From Locusta migratoria (taxonomy: Eukaryota; Arthropoda; Insecta; Orthoptera; Acrididae), in assembly GCA_026315105.1 (NCBI GenBank), contig CM048746.1, positions 145,558,730 through 145,622,729 of the forward strand: DNA of 64,000 nt, given 5' to 3'. The notes beneath the pieces were generated by a model. It had not been told where the DNA came from and did no database searches. It worked only from the letters and a program-made list of their open reading frames with translations. Position 1 is the stretch's first letter, and each line of letters opens with the position of its first letter. The position numbers and the translations under genes were made by a program. Below, piece after piece: positions 43,375 to 53,735 of this stretch.

Positions 43375-43569
43375 AAAACGTTGTTCGTTCCGTAGTTTCT
43401 CTTTAGAATCTTTACATTACGTTCAATGTTGTAGTTAGTGAAACAACCTTTTTGTCGCGTTTGCGGTGTAATGATATTGCGGTTACATGCTACTATGCAG
43501 GAATACACGTCTACAGCATAACTGATTTTAGTTCCTTTAGTTAGCGGGGCTGCGTCAGACGCAACAGCA

Positions 43570-44205
43570 GCCCAAATCTCAGAGCCACAGAGCCGCTGCC
43601 GTAGCGACTGACAAGGAAACCTATCCAAGTGTTAATCTCCGATATTTATGAACTTTGGATTTGTTATAATACATGAAAAACTGGGGTCCCCGTATTTTTA
43701 TTTTCATTTATTTATTAATTTTTAATGCGGTGTGAAAACATATTTAAGTGGTGAGACGGTCCCTCCAAAATTGGGGTAAAATAGGAAAAATCGTGATAAC
43801 TTAGAGATTAATTAAGCGATTTTAATGATTTTTTGGTATGAAAATATCATTTGATACATTGCAAGGGGAGTGACAATTAGGGAGGCAACTACCTCTAAAG
43901 TGACTAATTTTTTGTGCTCAAAAAATTGTTTTGATTTAATCGAAGTTGAATCTATGAAATTTGTCATTTATCGAAAGATACTTTCATACCAAAAATCATT
44001 AAAATCGATTTACTAATCTCTAAGTTATCGCCATTTTTTTTTATTTCAGCCACTCCTTAAATATGATTTTCCGCCGCTAAAAGAATTACATGTCCCATAG
44101 TTTTTCATGTATTATAACATATGTAAATTTCATAAAAATCGGAGAGTGACTTGGGTAGGTTTCCTTGTGAGTACAGCGGAAGCACTACGCTGTGTGGCCT
44201 TTGCC
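43570..44205. repeat. Palindromic MITE-like block
   Basis: Sequence from about 43570 (GCCACAGAGCCGCTG... GGAAACCTATCCAAG) to 43853 is matched in inverted order by about 43975 to 44205 (...CTTGGGTAGGTTTCC). Inner arms carry CGTGATAACTTAGAGATTA and ATTTTAATGATTTTTTGGTA. There is a central spacer of about 120 bp and no ORF. A GC-rich patch with CpGs follows (44190-44320). Confidence 0.8.
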
Positions 44206-44320
44206 CGCCCCGCCCCGCGCAGCCTCGTTCGAGTGTCAACACGCTCGCTCCGAGCGTACACGGCGCGCCACCGCCGAGCGTTGCGCACTCGACCGAGTAC
44301 GATCGAGCGAAACCGGCGGT
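44190..44320. other. CpG-rich patch
   Basis: About 130 bp with CCCGCCCCGCCCCGCGC and CCGAGCGTACACGGCGCGCC in AT-rich surroundings. Three overlapping frames here lack motifs. Confidence 0.6.
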
Positions 44321-44560
44321 TTGCAGACTTCTAACACTGCTATTGCTTTTGAATTCGTTGTGATTGGTAATAACAAATTTCGTAAGTGAATATATAAACT
44401 TGAAGCTACTGTGAAATCCCTAGCTATTCAAATAAGGGTCTGGAAGATGATGATGGATGGGCTCCAGCAATAATTCTGGGTAAAAAAGTATTCATTTCAC
44501 AAAAGCGTGAAATACCCCTGAAAATGATGCCATACGAAACCAGAGAATGAAATAGGCAGA

Positions 44561-44761
44561 TTAAGCTAATTTACTGAGATGTATATCTCCAAAATTTGCG
44601 ATTACCCTAATAGCATAAGTAGCTGAACTCAAATGTTTCATCAGATTTTCAATGTGTTTTTTCCAGTTCAGCCCCTCATCAATGCACAAACCTAAAAATA
44701 TTGAATATTCTACCTTTGCTACAGATTTCTGATCGAAGTCTATATTTATTAATGGTGTCAT
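44561..44761 (-). pseudogene. LINE D RT thumb/C-terminal fragment
   Basis: A 66-codon frame with VEYSIFLGLCIDEGLNWKKH and IENLMKHLSSATYAIRVI, the F.LG...D..L.W..HI block that follows the RT core. Confidence 0.8.
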
Positions 44762-44931
44762 TCCATTTACTGTATTTACAGTGTTTTTTTTTTTTCAAAA
44801 TTAAGATAGTCCATTCGCTGAGAAGCACTTAATGATTTTCCGAATGACGTCGTTTCTAATTTCTTCAGTTAGTTCTTGTCTGTCAGGTGTGATAACTATC
44901 ATCAGCAAAACGAACCAGCTCTGCAACTTCA

Positions 44932-45126
44932 AATGTTCAAATGTTTGTATAGTCTATGGGACTTAACTACGGGGTCATCAGTCCCTAAACTTACAAACTA
45001 CTTATGAACTACTTACGAACTAGGACGGCACAAATATCCATGCCCGAGGGGGGATTCGAACCCCCGACCGTAGTGGCCGTGCAGACCGTGACTGAAGCGC
45101 CTCAGTCCCCGCGGCCACCGCGGCCG
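44932..45126 (-). mobile_element. tRNA-derived SINE (main family, young subfamily) inside LINE D
   Basis: A minus-strand copy between near-perfect 14-bp duplications (GCTCTGCAACTTCA at 44918-44931, GCTCTGCTACTTCA at 45127-45140). It lies between the RT B' and FADD motifs of LINE D. The body reads CTTACGAACTAGGACGGCAC, as in the copies at 33752 and 37482. Confidence 0.96.
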
Positions 45127-45270
45127 GCTCTGCTACTTCATGAATATAGAATGGCAAGTCATTAATATATATTAAGAACAGCAAAGATCCCAAGACCGAA
45201 CTTTGTGGCACCCTATATTTGTTTCCCAGTTTTAGGAATCAGCTGTTTTTTTGCATATTACGTGAATTCC

Positions 45271-45465
45271 TTATGAAAACATTCTGCACCTTCCTGTTAG
45301 GTATGATTTCAACCATTTGCACACTGTCCCATTCATAACACAATACATTAGTTTATCTAGAAGAATTCCATGATTTACACTAAAAAAGGCTTGGAGAAAT
45401 CGCAAAAAGTCCCGACGAGAGATGTCCGGGTATTCAGTGCATAATTTTAATATTTCATTGGTCAA
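45271..45465 (-). pseudogene. LINE D RT motif A region
   Basis: A 64-codon frame: RDFLRFLQAFFSVNHGILLD then KLMYCVMNGTVCKWLKSYLT. It corresponds to the AFD-VNH..LL.KL text of LINE RTs, with the motif A acid not in its usual place. Confidence 0.7.
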
Positions 45466-45970
45466 ATCATATATAGCATTTTAAGTTGAAAAGCCTTTCT
45501 GAAAACCAAACTGACATTTTGTTAAAACTTTACCTTTACCTATTTGTGAAGCTACTCTAGAATACAATACTTTTTCAATAATTTTGGATAAGGCTGTCAG
45601 AAACGAGATTAAGAAGTCCAGAAGCATGTGCATCATGTCTGAGATTAGTAACTCTGATAACGAAATTAAAAAAAAATTGGAATATTATTAGCGGCCAGAC
45701 AGGGCAATCAAGAGCCCAGGGAGACAGCATTAATGTAGGACAGTAGGTTTATAATATTTGACTGTTTCTGGGTCATTACTCTTTCTTGCTGTTAGATACT
45801 TTCCTTTTTCGGTGACGAGATGTTCTTATTCCTTTAGTAAGCCTTGTTTTCTTATCATTATATTTAACTATTTTCTTGGGTAAACCATTTTCAAATACTG
45901 TTACAACTGTACCATGCGAGCGTGAAGGTCGGGGTGAGAGTTTAAAATAGAGAAAGATTTTTTTTTTTAA

Positions 45971-47539
45971 ACTCACAACCACCAGCTGCGAACCAAATTC
46001 CCAAACATGCAAAAACACTGGAACTGTGATTGCGACTGTTTGACTCGTTTTCTAAGGGATGATATCACATGTTCGCAGCTTTCCTTCCCTGCATATGATT
46101 AACAAAACAAATTCATAATAAAATCAAGTTCATGAGAGAAAAGGGTGTACTAACTACTATTTTGAAAACACGTGAAAGTTCACTTTATGTTGTTTATTTC
46201 ATAATATTTGAACCCTGTGGCTGATACGTCTGTACGTCGACACATTTACCAAATAAAGTTATAGATCGTGAGCCCCCAGACAAAATGAATATTTGTCGCG
46301 AATTGTTTTCACACCACGTGGCTGTCTCAAACACCGTTTATGTTCATGCCTATGCGACGACACGTGTTACATTAACAAATCACAGTCACTTTAATTCAAT
46401 GTGATGCACACTTTGATCGACCGGCTAAATATTCACAAACACACAGTAGCACTCGATTCAACTTGGTGCAGTCTACGATGAGCTCCCACACGTGGCGATT
46501 GCCACACACAAATCTGTAACCTCCACCTCGAGGTCCACATGCCAACTGATGCAGAGCGACGCCACCCGGCCAGCTCACCACGAGCTCCGGAGTCCTCACT
46601 TCCTGCCCTCACGCGCGCGCGTGCCAAAAGCTCAACTGCCGGGGTTTTTTCCCCTACGTCATCAACTTCCGCATGTGAGCTGTTCTAACAGATTTGCCAA
46701 TGTACAGCGCTCAGCCAATACATTTCTAAAACTCTACTTAAAATCAAAATAATTACACTACACATTAAATAAATTGTCTTCTTAGGTTTTTATATTGGTA
46801 TAAACATACTTTGTACTATTTATCATAATCGTGCAATTTCTTATGTCACAGATAAGTGATTTAACTGAATACTTTAAGATAAAATACACAAGATTAATTG
46901 AAAATAAAATGAGAAATAGTTAATATATTATTTTTATAAACAAACATCGCCATGCTAGTTGTGTAACTGTCTTGTATTTATTGGTAATTTATTACTTTTC
47001 ATTGTCAATTAAACATATTACGTCAGATGTGACTATATCAGCTACTGTATTGTTTATTTGTCAACAGGCTATTTTGTAATGAGGGCCTTAAAGGTTCCTA
47101 ACTGCATCGTATTACTTCAAATGCCAGTAGTATTACAATATTTGTGCATTGCACTGGGTCTGGCACTCGCCATTATCCCTCTCTCCCCTCACCGGAAACG
47201 AATTGGAAAATGCTAATTTGGAACAAGCCACCAACGTCAGCCTGCTCGCTGGCCTCCCGTCAGCTACAAGCACACAGCCAATCTCAACATGGAGAATTTC
47301 TACCTTTGGCCTAACTATAAATGTTGTCACCCAACTGCGTACATACATTGCTACCATAATTAATAAGATTAAAATTGTGTAACATTTAGTGCATTGGCAT
47401 GGTCAATGTTTGCAGTGAACTTCATACTGTTTAATTATCAAAAGCTATTAATTACCAATATTTCTATTGGGCGGTAATCTCACAACCATGAAGTAGGTTA
47501 TATTTTAAATTAACATCATCTGTCTTGTACCCCTCATCC
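45971..47539. other. Foreign or unassigned DNA between the two LINE D parts
   Basis: About 1.5 kb that should not exist in an uninterrupted LINE. It includes a small GC-rich part (46560-46640 with GCGCGCGCGTGCC) and no ORF with a motif. I found no terminal repeats or target duplication that would define an insertion. Confidence 0.5.
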
Positions 47540-47543
47540 CAGT

Positions 47544-47924
47544 CTAACTGCTGAAATTTCTAATTGTTGAATCGTTAACTGAACGCAGAACTTCGGAGGG
47601 CTGGTTTGGATTACAGAGATGAACTATGTTATTTATTGTAACTAGCTGTGCACCATGATCAGAAAGACCATTCTCGGCAGGACAAGCATTTATGTTTATA
47701 AACTTAACTTGGTCTATAAAAAAGTAATGCATCTATGTGCTGCTGTCCTTTACTACCTGAGTAGGAAAATCAATTACAGATGGCAAATTGAAAGAACCGA
47801 GTAAGACTTCCAGGTCATCGTTCCTATTACATTCCTTTAGTGAGTCAACATTGAAATCCCCACAAATAATATTTTGTTTTCCCTTATCTGACAGGCAGCA
47901 CAACAAGGCATGCAAATTTTCCAT
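47544..47924 (-). pseudogene. LINE D endonuclease fragments
   Basis: The first frame (47924-47733) has QNIICGDFNVDSLKE and NLPSVIDFPTQVVKDSST; the next (47732-47544) has INACPAENGLSDHGAQLVTI. GDFN and SDH are metal-binding and catalytic blocks of EEP endonucleases, both intact. A single stop separates the two frames. Confidence 0.82.
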
Positions 47925-48283
47925 AAATAACAGAAAGTCTCCTGAAGGGAACCAATATACTTTTATACTTCTAAAAGAAGGACCATTATTTAGTTTAAGC
48001 TGACAGGCACATGCTTCTATATGTTGATCTACACAAAACGTCTGTTTCTGAACATTTTACACAGTGATAACTTTTGATTTGGATGGCAACCCCTCTTCTC
48101 ACCTTATTATCTCTATTCACATGTGCTGCTAGTTGTAACCGCTTATGTTTATCTTTTCCATATCCGTGATGCTCAGATATGCATAGTATATCTATTCTCT
48201 GATTCTATGTCATGTAAACAAAGCAGAAGCTCATCTACTTTGTTCTTTAATCCCCCGATATTTTGGTGAAAGACAGTAACATT

Positions 48284-48482
48284 GCCGGCCGCGGTGGTCG
48301 AGAGGACTGAGGCGCTTCACTCACGGTCTGCACGGCCAGGGGTTCGAATCCCCCTCGGGCATGGATATTTGTGCCGCCTTAGTATTAGCTAGTTCATAAG
48401 TACTTTGTAAGCTTAGGGGCTGATGACTCCATAGTTAATTCCCATAAGCTATACAAACATTTGAACATTTTGAACATTTGCT
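48284..48482 (+). mobile_element. tRNA-derived SINE (main family) inside LINE D
   Basis: Head GCCGGCCGCGGTGGTCGAGA and box B GGGGTTCGAATCCC with a short deletion before it. The 3' end has a repeated TTGAACATTTTGAACATTT. The duplication AGTAACATT lies at 48275-48283 and 48483-48491. Confidence 0.93.
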
Positions 48483-48571
48483 AGTAACATTATTTTTTAC
48501 TTTACTTTTGTAAGACTCAATTTTATTCTTTAATCCCCCAATATTTTGGCGAAATGTGGTAACATTACTTC

Positions 48572-49120
48572 TTACTTTACTTTTGTCAGTTCATGCAAGT
48601 TCTGAGCATTGGACCCTGGTCTTAGCCCAAATAAAGAGGTACATTCATGAACTGCAGTGTCCTCTCTTAAGGTTTTTGCTATTAAGCCAGCCAGTTTACC
48701 CTTCCCTTTCCTATTGAGGTGTAGGCCATGTCTTGTGAAGTCCCACCTATCTTTAGCCTCAACAGGAACCAAGCCAATGTCGTCAGAGTGGCCGCCTTAC
48801 GCAACTGATCTAACTTCATATTGACCCTCCTGACCGAGTGGTTCAATTGGGGCAGTCACCAGACCAACATTTGTGTAGGTCGTTGCAGAGACTATTTTCA
48901 CCCGGTCAGACTCAATACTGTAGCCCTGATCCCTATCGATACTGTTTCCCACTCCACACACTACCACAAAATGATCATTTTGAGTTAAATCCTCTACCAC
49001 CTGGCTAAGTCATGCGCTGGGCTTGAAAACTTTTGTGACCTGGTACCTGTCCCCCAATTTTTCCTGCAAAATCTGGTCCACACCTCTTCCATGGCTGATA
49101 CCTAGCAACATAACTTTCTT
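48572..49120 (-). pseudogene. LINE D ORF1, SGNH/esterase-like fragments
   Basis: Minus strand, from about 49115: VVLLGISHGRGVDQI, then (49000-48797) VVEDLTQNDHFVVVCGVGNS, then (48772-48572) DRWDFTRHGLHLNRKGKGKL. The order of a G-x-S-H block, a GVGN block and an HGLHLN block matches the SGNH-type domain of CR1-like ORF1. Stops and frameshifts separate the pieces. Confidence 0.7.
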
Positions 49121-49360
49121 CCTACTTTCTACTTTGTTGGTTTCCTAATGAAATTCTGTTGCATCTTAACTACTCCTACTTGTACTGGAGCCTCTGCTTT
49201 ATTAAACTGCGATAGCAGGGAAAATCTATTGCTTGTGCTAATTGAAAAACTGTCAGACACTGTTTCTCTAGCCCCTTTTCCCAGCTATCACTTCCCACCT
49301 CTGGTTACCCTCCTCCCCCTTAACCTCATCAGTTCCTCCATCGCTCTACCCAAAACAGCC

Positions 49361-49664
49361 TGAAGGGCTCTTAAAGCCCACGAACAAAAGTTTTTCTTTT
49401 ATTTCTATGGGGTTTTAGTAATAGTGAAAAGTCGGTTTTGTTTCCTTACTGCTTTTAGGCCTAATTTCCGACTGTGCATAGTTAGCGTGATACCTCCGTT
49501 TTAAGTTCATTTTCTAATAGTTTCCATACATATCAGCGTCTAATACATAATTATATTTGTGGTTAATACATATATTACCGTTATCAAGGAAATCTCGTAA
49601 TTAATTTGTAAACAATCGTGAATTCCAAGTGTATTAGCTGCCGTAGGTAAGTTAAATTGAAATG
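49361..49664. other. Unassigned DNA
   Basis: No supported feature. Confidence 0.45.
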
Positions 49665-49866
49665 AAAATGTCTGTGAAGTTTAAGGGACTTAACTGCGGG
49701 GTCATCAGTCCCTAAACCGGCAAACTACTTCTGAACTACCTCATACTAAAGACGTCACATAGGGACTGATGACCCCGTAGTTAAGTCCCATAAGCTTAAC
49801 AAACATTTGAACATTTTGAAGACGTCACAAACATCCATGCCCGAGAGCGGATTCGAACCCTCGACG
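49665..49866 (-). mobile_element. tRNA-derived SINE split by a smaller SINE fragment
   Basis: A minus-strand copy: the tail and body at 49665-49748 (GGGACTTAACTGCGGGGTCA), resuming at 49819 with GACGTCACAAACATCCATGC and a decayed box B (GCGGATTCGAACCCTCGAC). The rest of the head is replaced by the short tandem repeat at 49866-49930. Confidence 0.9.
49760..49818 (+). mobile_element. 5'-truncated 59-bp SINE fragment
   Basis: TAGGGACTGATGACCCCGTA ... TTAACAAACATTTGAACATT, i.e. only the 3' end of the main SINE. It lies in opposite orientation inside another SINE and is flanked by an exact 11-bp duplication, AAGACGTCACA (49749-49759 and 49819-49829). This is what target-primed reverse transcription that stopped early would produce. 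Confidence 0.95.
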
Positions 49867-49930
49867 CCTCGCGCATCGTAGCATAGCTTCGAGCACCGTA
49901 GCATATCCTCGCGCACCGTAGCATAGCGGC
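49866..49930. repeat. Three ~20-bp tandem repeats
   Basis: CGCGCATCGTAGCATAGC, CGAGCACCGTAGCATATC and CGCGCACCGTAGCATAGC in a row, replacing the SINE head. Confidence 0.9.
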
Positions 49931-50439
49931 TAGGAATGTTAGTTCAGGGGTTTCATGCAGCTGTTGTGACCGCAGAAAAACTATTTGTAGAGATCCAGAA
50001 AGGATCTATTCATATACGGACAAGGCATTTTTCACAAAAAAAATCTGTAAGTCCTAAAAGTAAGAATATATATTCCTTTTTTCAAACACCAACGTCTTTT
50101 GCTCACTGCGTGCCTACACTTGTTGCAAAAAGTAAGTTCCTGAACGTGAGCTTTGTAGAGTTACAATTAATCACGTTTTTAAGAATTGATGACCCTTTTT
50201 TTATAATTCTATATATCTAACAAAGAAATTCTTACTTCTTATAAAGCGGTCAATAGATCCTTTTAAGGACTACAAATATCTCATGTAACGTTTTCCGATC
50301 AGAGCTTTAGTTGTAAACTTTATTAACAATGGTCTATTTCGAATTTGAGAATTTTTGGACACGTTCGCCATCCCCAGGTATCCGGATGGATGTATCACGC
50401 CCTCAAATACCAACAGGTTGCCCTCTCTCAAAATCCCTG
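49931..50439. other. Unassigned DNA
   Basis: No supported feature. A 94-codon frame at 49936-50220 lacks motifs. Confidence 0.45.
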
Positions 50440-50449
50440 ATTTGGCGGT

Positions 50450-50704
50450 ACCGAACGGCGAGGTGGCGCAGTGGTAACGCACTGGACTCATATTCGGGAG
50501 GTTGGTGGTTCAAATCCACCCCGGCCGTCCAGATTTAGGTTTTCCGTGATTTCCCTAAATCACTCCAGGCAAATGCCGGGATGGTTCCTTTCAAAGGGCA
50601 CGGCCGATTTCCTTCCCCGCCCTTACCCAAAACTCCGAGCGTTAGCTCCGTCTCTAATGACCAAGCTGTCGATGGTACGGTAAACCCTAAGCTTCCTTCC
50701 TTCC
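50450..50704 (+). mobile_element. Second SINE type, tRNA-Met-like head with a conserved CORE-like body
   Basis: Head GAGGTGGCGCAGTGGTAACG (box A), a CTCATAT anticodon-loop-like heptamer, and GGTGGTTCAAATCCACC (box B). The body has TTTAGGTTTTCCGTGATTTC and GGCAAATGCCGGGATGGTTC. An exact 10-bp duplication, ATTTGGCGGT, lies at 50440-50449 and 50705-50714. This body is, from memory, shared by SINEs in many insects. The tail ends CTTCCTTCCTTCC. Confidence 0.92.
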
Positions 50705-50714
50705 ATTTGGCGGT

Positions 50715-51520
50715 GCGTTCTGCACGTACGTGTGAGAGGCATCGTGCATTCTGCCCAAGTGACAATGATCCGTTATCTTCGGTTTATAGTGAAAACGAGG
50801 GACATAGGCATATTTTATCGGTACGTGTTCTTACGTCGCGCAATCGATGTTGTGTTTGAATCCGCGATCCGACATGTGTCAAATGCTTATCACCTTTTCA
50901 GTTCATACTAATGTACAGATATTGCGAATTTTAACTTTTTACGTGAAGTTTTTTAGGTGGTCTGGTTTCCTGAACAAAAGTGTGCAAATATTGTTACTGA
51001 AGCTTCTATTCCCACAGATGCAGCAGCTGTGGACCTGTTCATTAACCCCGTGCAGCTATAACGTCATCCTATGGAAGTGTGGTGTATGCTGATTGGAGTA
51101 ACTATTTGCATTCTGCAGTCTCTCGTTTTACTAGAGATGGAATTGATAAAATATGGAAGAATTAATTTTCAAAGAAGCATCTACCAACATTGTTCCTTTA
51201 AAGGTCACTCAACTGTAGACTTTCTGATCAGATTGGACTTTGCTTCTTCATCAAGTATTTCGTAGCCTTGTAGATTATTAATATAGAAAAATAAATAAAT
51301 AAAAAAATAAAAAATAAAGGGACAGTAAGGGAAGCTACAGAAAATGAATGTCTTGAATGTGGTTGAAAAAAAGATCGCACTGACCTATTTTACGGCCCAC
51401 TTTAGATTTGTAGTTTTATAAGTTTTTGCAAACATTTTGGACCAAAGTAATAATCTAAATAATAATAAATTAATTAATTAATTAATGAGAGTGTCTGAAA
51501 CTCTTTTAGGAAAAAATATT
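50715..51520. other. Unassigned AT-rich DNA
   Basis: No supported feature. There are short A/T simple repeats at about 51285-51320 and an ATTAATTAATTA run at about 51470-51487. Confidence 0.45.
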
Positions 51521-51600
51521 TCAATAGTGGCGGGTTTCGAGCCACCGACCTTTCGCGTCATAGTCCAGAACCTTGCCCACTACAATACGGCTATAAATCA
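51520..51600 (-). repeat. tRNA-like pseudogene or SINE head
   Basis: Minus strand: GCCGTATTGTAGTGGGCAAG (box A-like), a GGTTCTGGACTATGACGCG arm, and GTCGGTGGCTCGAAACCCGC (box B). It resembles the tRNA-like insertion at 18329-18623 in its GTAGTGG...CA box A. The ends are not resolved. Confidence 0.55.
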
Positions 51601-51846
51601 AAACATGACTTCTTTAATATCATATTATTCATGGTCGTTGTTAACTGATCTTAATATGTCATATGTAGACATTAGATTATCATTTATCGTACGGAGAACG
51701 ATGTGTTTTTGTTAATTCCTCAGTGTGTCGTTGCTTTGAAATGACAAGGTGTAACTTACAATAAGAAAATCATCAAATATGCGAGGAATTTCACGTGACA
51801 TCTCCGAACGGCTGATTTTCGTTAATTCAATGGAGGGTGACAAATA

Positions 51847-52265
51847 TCCGTTATTTTTGCAAATATGTCTCAAATGATAGGAGATATGAAAAAAACATAA
51901 GGGAGCTAAGTTGTAGAGAATTTTATCCTCTACCAATTAGGTTATTCAATTTTCGTGGCAGGTGAACGGTTCGTTTGCAATTACAATTATATTACAAACG
52001 TCAGTTTTTGGTTTTACTGCCGTATATTTGTCCGAAAAATTTGAAAAAGGGAGGTTCTGGTCTCTGGCGGCCTACACTAATGTCTGTAAAATTTGATGCT
52101 GAATGGTTGAACGGACAGACAGACAGACATCCCAAAATCGCCGTTATTTTTGCAAATATCTTTGAAACGCTACGAGATACGAAAAAAACATAAGAAAGCA
52201 AAGTTGTAGAGAATTTTCTCCTCTACTCATTGGGTTATTCAATTTTCGTGTCGCATGAATAGTTA
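51847..52265. repeat. Two direct ~129-bp repeats
   Basis: 51847-51975 and 52137-52265 share CGTTATTTTTGCAAATAT, GATATGAAAAAAACATAAG, GTTGTAGAGAATTTT and GGTTATTCAATTTTCGTG. They are spaced about 290 bp apart; the sequence between is only weakly similar to its flanks. Confidence 0.85.
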
Positions 52266-52679
52266 ACCTTTTATTTTCATTTAAATTTCGAACTGTCAAA
52301 AGACGATCGCAAAGGCCCACTTTTAGTGTTACTACCGTAACCTAAAGTGGGGCCAATATGTTCAGAGTAAGGCACACATGTTAAAGGTAGCCCTGTTCAC
52401 AAGTTTTCTGAAACAGGACAATGTCTCACTGAATACAGCCATTGGACAAGAAATTTACTTGCTTCACGACAAGTCGGTAAAAAAAATTAATTTACACATT
52501 AAGAAAAATGAGGATCAGTCGTCAAAGAGAGTTCACAGATGATAGATAAGTAGCCATGAGTTATGCAAACGATCACGGAAACTGGTGTCGGACCAAAGTA
52601 GACATGGGTTACATTTACTAGTGTCATTGTTGGTTTTTCCCTACCAGTACTATATTGTGTTTTTGCATGTTTTGTGTGT
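52266..52679. other. Unassigned DNA
   Basis: No supported feature. Confidence 0.45.
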
Positions 52680-53095
52680 ACGTGAGTAAAACGGCTTCGA
52701 AACGCAAGGAAGTTGTTATTTAGATGACAAAAAGTTAGAAGTACTGAACATAATAGAGAAAGGAGAACTAATGGAAACCATAGCTGCACAATACGGTGTT
52801 AGGAAATCTAATGTATCATTCTGGAAGGTGAACCTAAGAGGAATTGAAGACTTCTGCTTCAAAATGATGACTAACGATAGTATGCAGAATAGCTGTACAA
52901 TAATGAAACAAAAAGTGAAACACTCTTCATTTGGTGTGAGTGAAGGGGACATGATGTTCCAACATCCGGCCCAGTTCTACAGGAAATGGCGCTTAACAGC
53001 AAGCCGACGGTGATTCTAACTGCACTGCCAGCCAAACTTGGTTGGAAAGATGCGAAACTCGTCATGGAATACGTCAACTGACAGTGACGAGTTAC
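52680..53095 (+). pseudogene. pogo/Tigger-type transposase N-terminal fragment
   Basis: Reads SKTASKRKEVV, after a frameshift KLEVLNIIEKGELMETIAAQ and YGVRKSNVSFWKVNLRGIED, then, after further shifts, GPVLQEMAL and SQTWLERCETRHGIRQL. The first helix-turn-helix (Psq/CENP-B type) and the second (W..RF..RHGI) DNA-binding parts are both visible. No DDE catalytic domain follows; the sequence gives way to the fold-back element. The longest intact frame is 52771-53013. Confidence 0.78.
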
Positions 53096-53157
53096 TTTTT
53101 CTGGAGATACACTGACTACAGAAAAATTCAAAAAATAACTATTTCTTCCGAAAACTT

Positions 53158-53735
53158 AACTTTATATACATAGTTAAACAACTTTCACAAAGTTAAAATG
53201 TAGGTGTTAAAATTGAAGTTGTCTGAGTGAAAGGTCGTTGTTCCACTTCAGTTGTTTTTCATTAGTGTCGTGGAGACCCGCACAACCGGTTCCACAAGTT
53301 TATAGTTGCATCTTCAGGTGCAATTAAATATTTTGCATATTATTCCTATGGCGGGTAACGGGGATTGATGGTCAAGTTTGTTTGTCACGTCGCCTAAATA
53401 ACAAGCTAAATAATTTTTACCAAACTGAGGTTTCAATGTTTTTTACTTAGAATGACGCGAACCTGATGGTAAACTGATTTTATGTTAGACGAAATGAGGG
53501 AAGTTAATAGTGTTCGGACCTGACCATTAATCCACGTCGTCCACGATAGGAATTATATGAAAAATATTTAATTGTACCTGAAGATGCAGCTATAAAGTTG
53601 TGAAAGCAGTTGTGCTGGTCTCCACTACTCTAATAAAAAACATCTGAAGCGGACCAAGGGCCCTTCAACCAGACAACTTCAATTTGAACACCTACATTTT
53701 AACTGTGTGAAAGTTCCTTAATTATGTATAAATAT
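53158..53735. mobile_element. Fold-back element with ~190-bp arms
   Basis: The left arm (TAAAATGTAGGTGTTAAAAT, GAAGTTGTCTGAGTGAAAGG, TGCATCTTCAGGTGCAATTA) is complementary to the right arm. The right arm ends TTCAATTTGAACACCTACAT and TGTGTGAAAGTTCCTTAATT. The spacer of about 190 bp is not coding. Target duplications are not resolved. Confidence 0.78.

Larger units (their letters stand above)
42160..43560 (+). mobile_element. hAT-related 3' segment, arm B of the inverted duplication
   Basis: A plus-strand counterpart of arm A. It carries an extra MITE-like piece (42354-42446) and ends beside a palindromic block. The two arms have diverged separately. Confidence 0.75.
44390..45970 (-). mobile_element. 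LINE family D (CR1-like), linker and RT part
   Basis: A minus-strand element: linker (KYNDKKTRLTKGIRTSRHRK at about 45890-45800), RT motif A region (FFSVNHGILLDKL, 45271-45465), B' (PQSSVLGSLLFLIYINDLPF, about 45155-45211), catalytic ELVRFADDS (about 44890-44915), and the C-terminal NWKKHIENLMKHLSSATYAI (44561-44761). A SINE splits B' from FADD. The element's endonuclease and ORF1 are at 47540-49360, so about 1.5 kb of other DNA separates the halves. Confidence 0.85.
47540..49360 (-). mobile_element. LINE family D, ORF1 and endonuclease part
   Basis: Minus strand: an SGNH-like ORF1 (about 49100-48572) then the endonuclease (47924-47544). It is interrupted by a SINE at 48284-48482 and by a local ~75-bp duplication around it. 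It is probably the 5' part of the element whose RT half is at 44390-45970. Confidence 0.75.

Noticed and set aside
46396..46752. Frames within the DNA splitting LINE D
   Set aside because: Composition-driven in a local GC-rich patch, with no recognisable domain.
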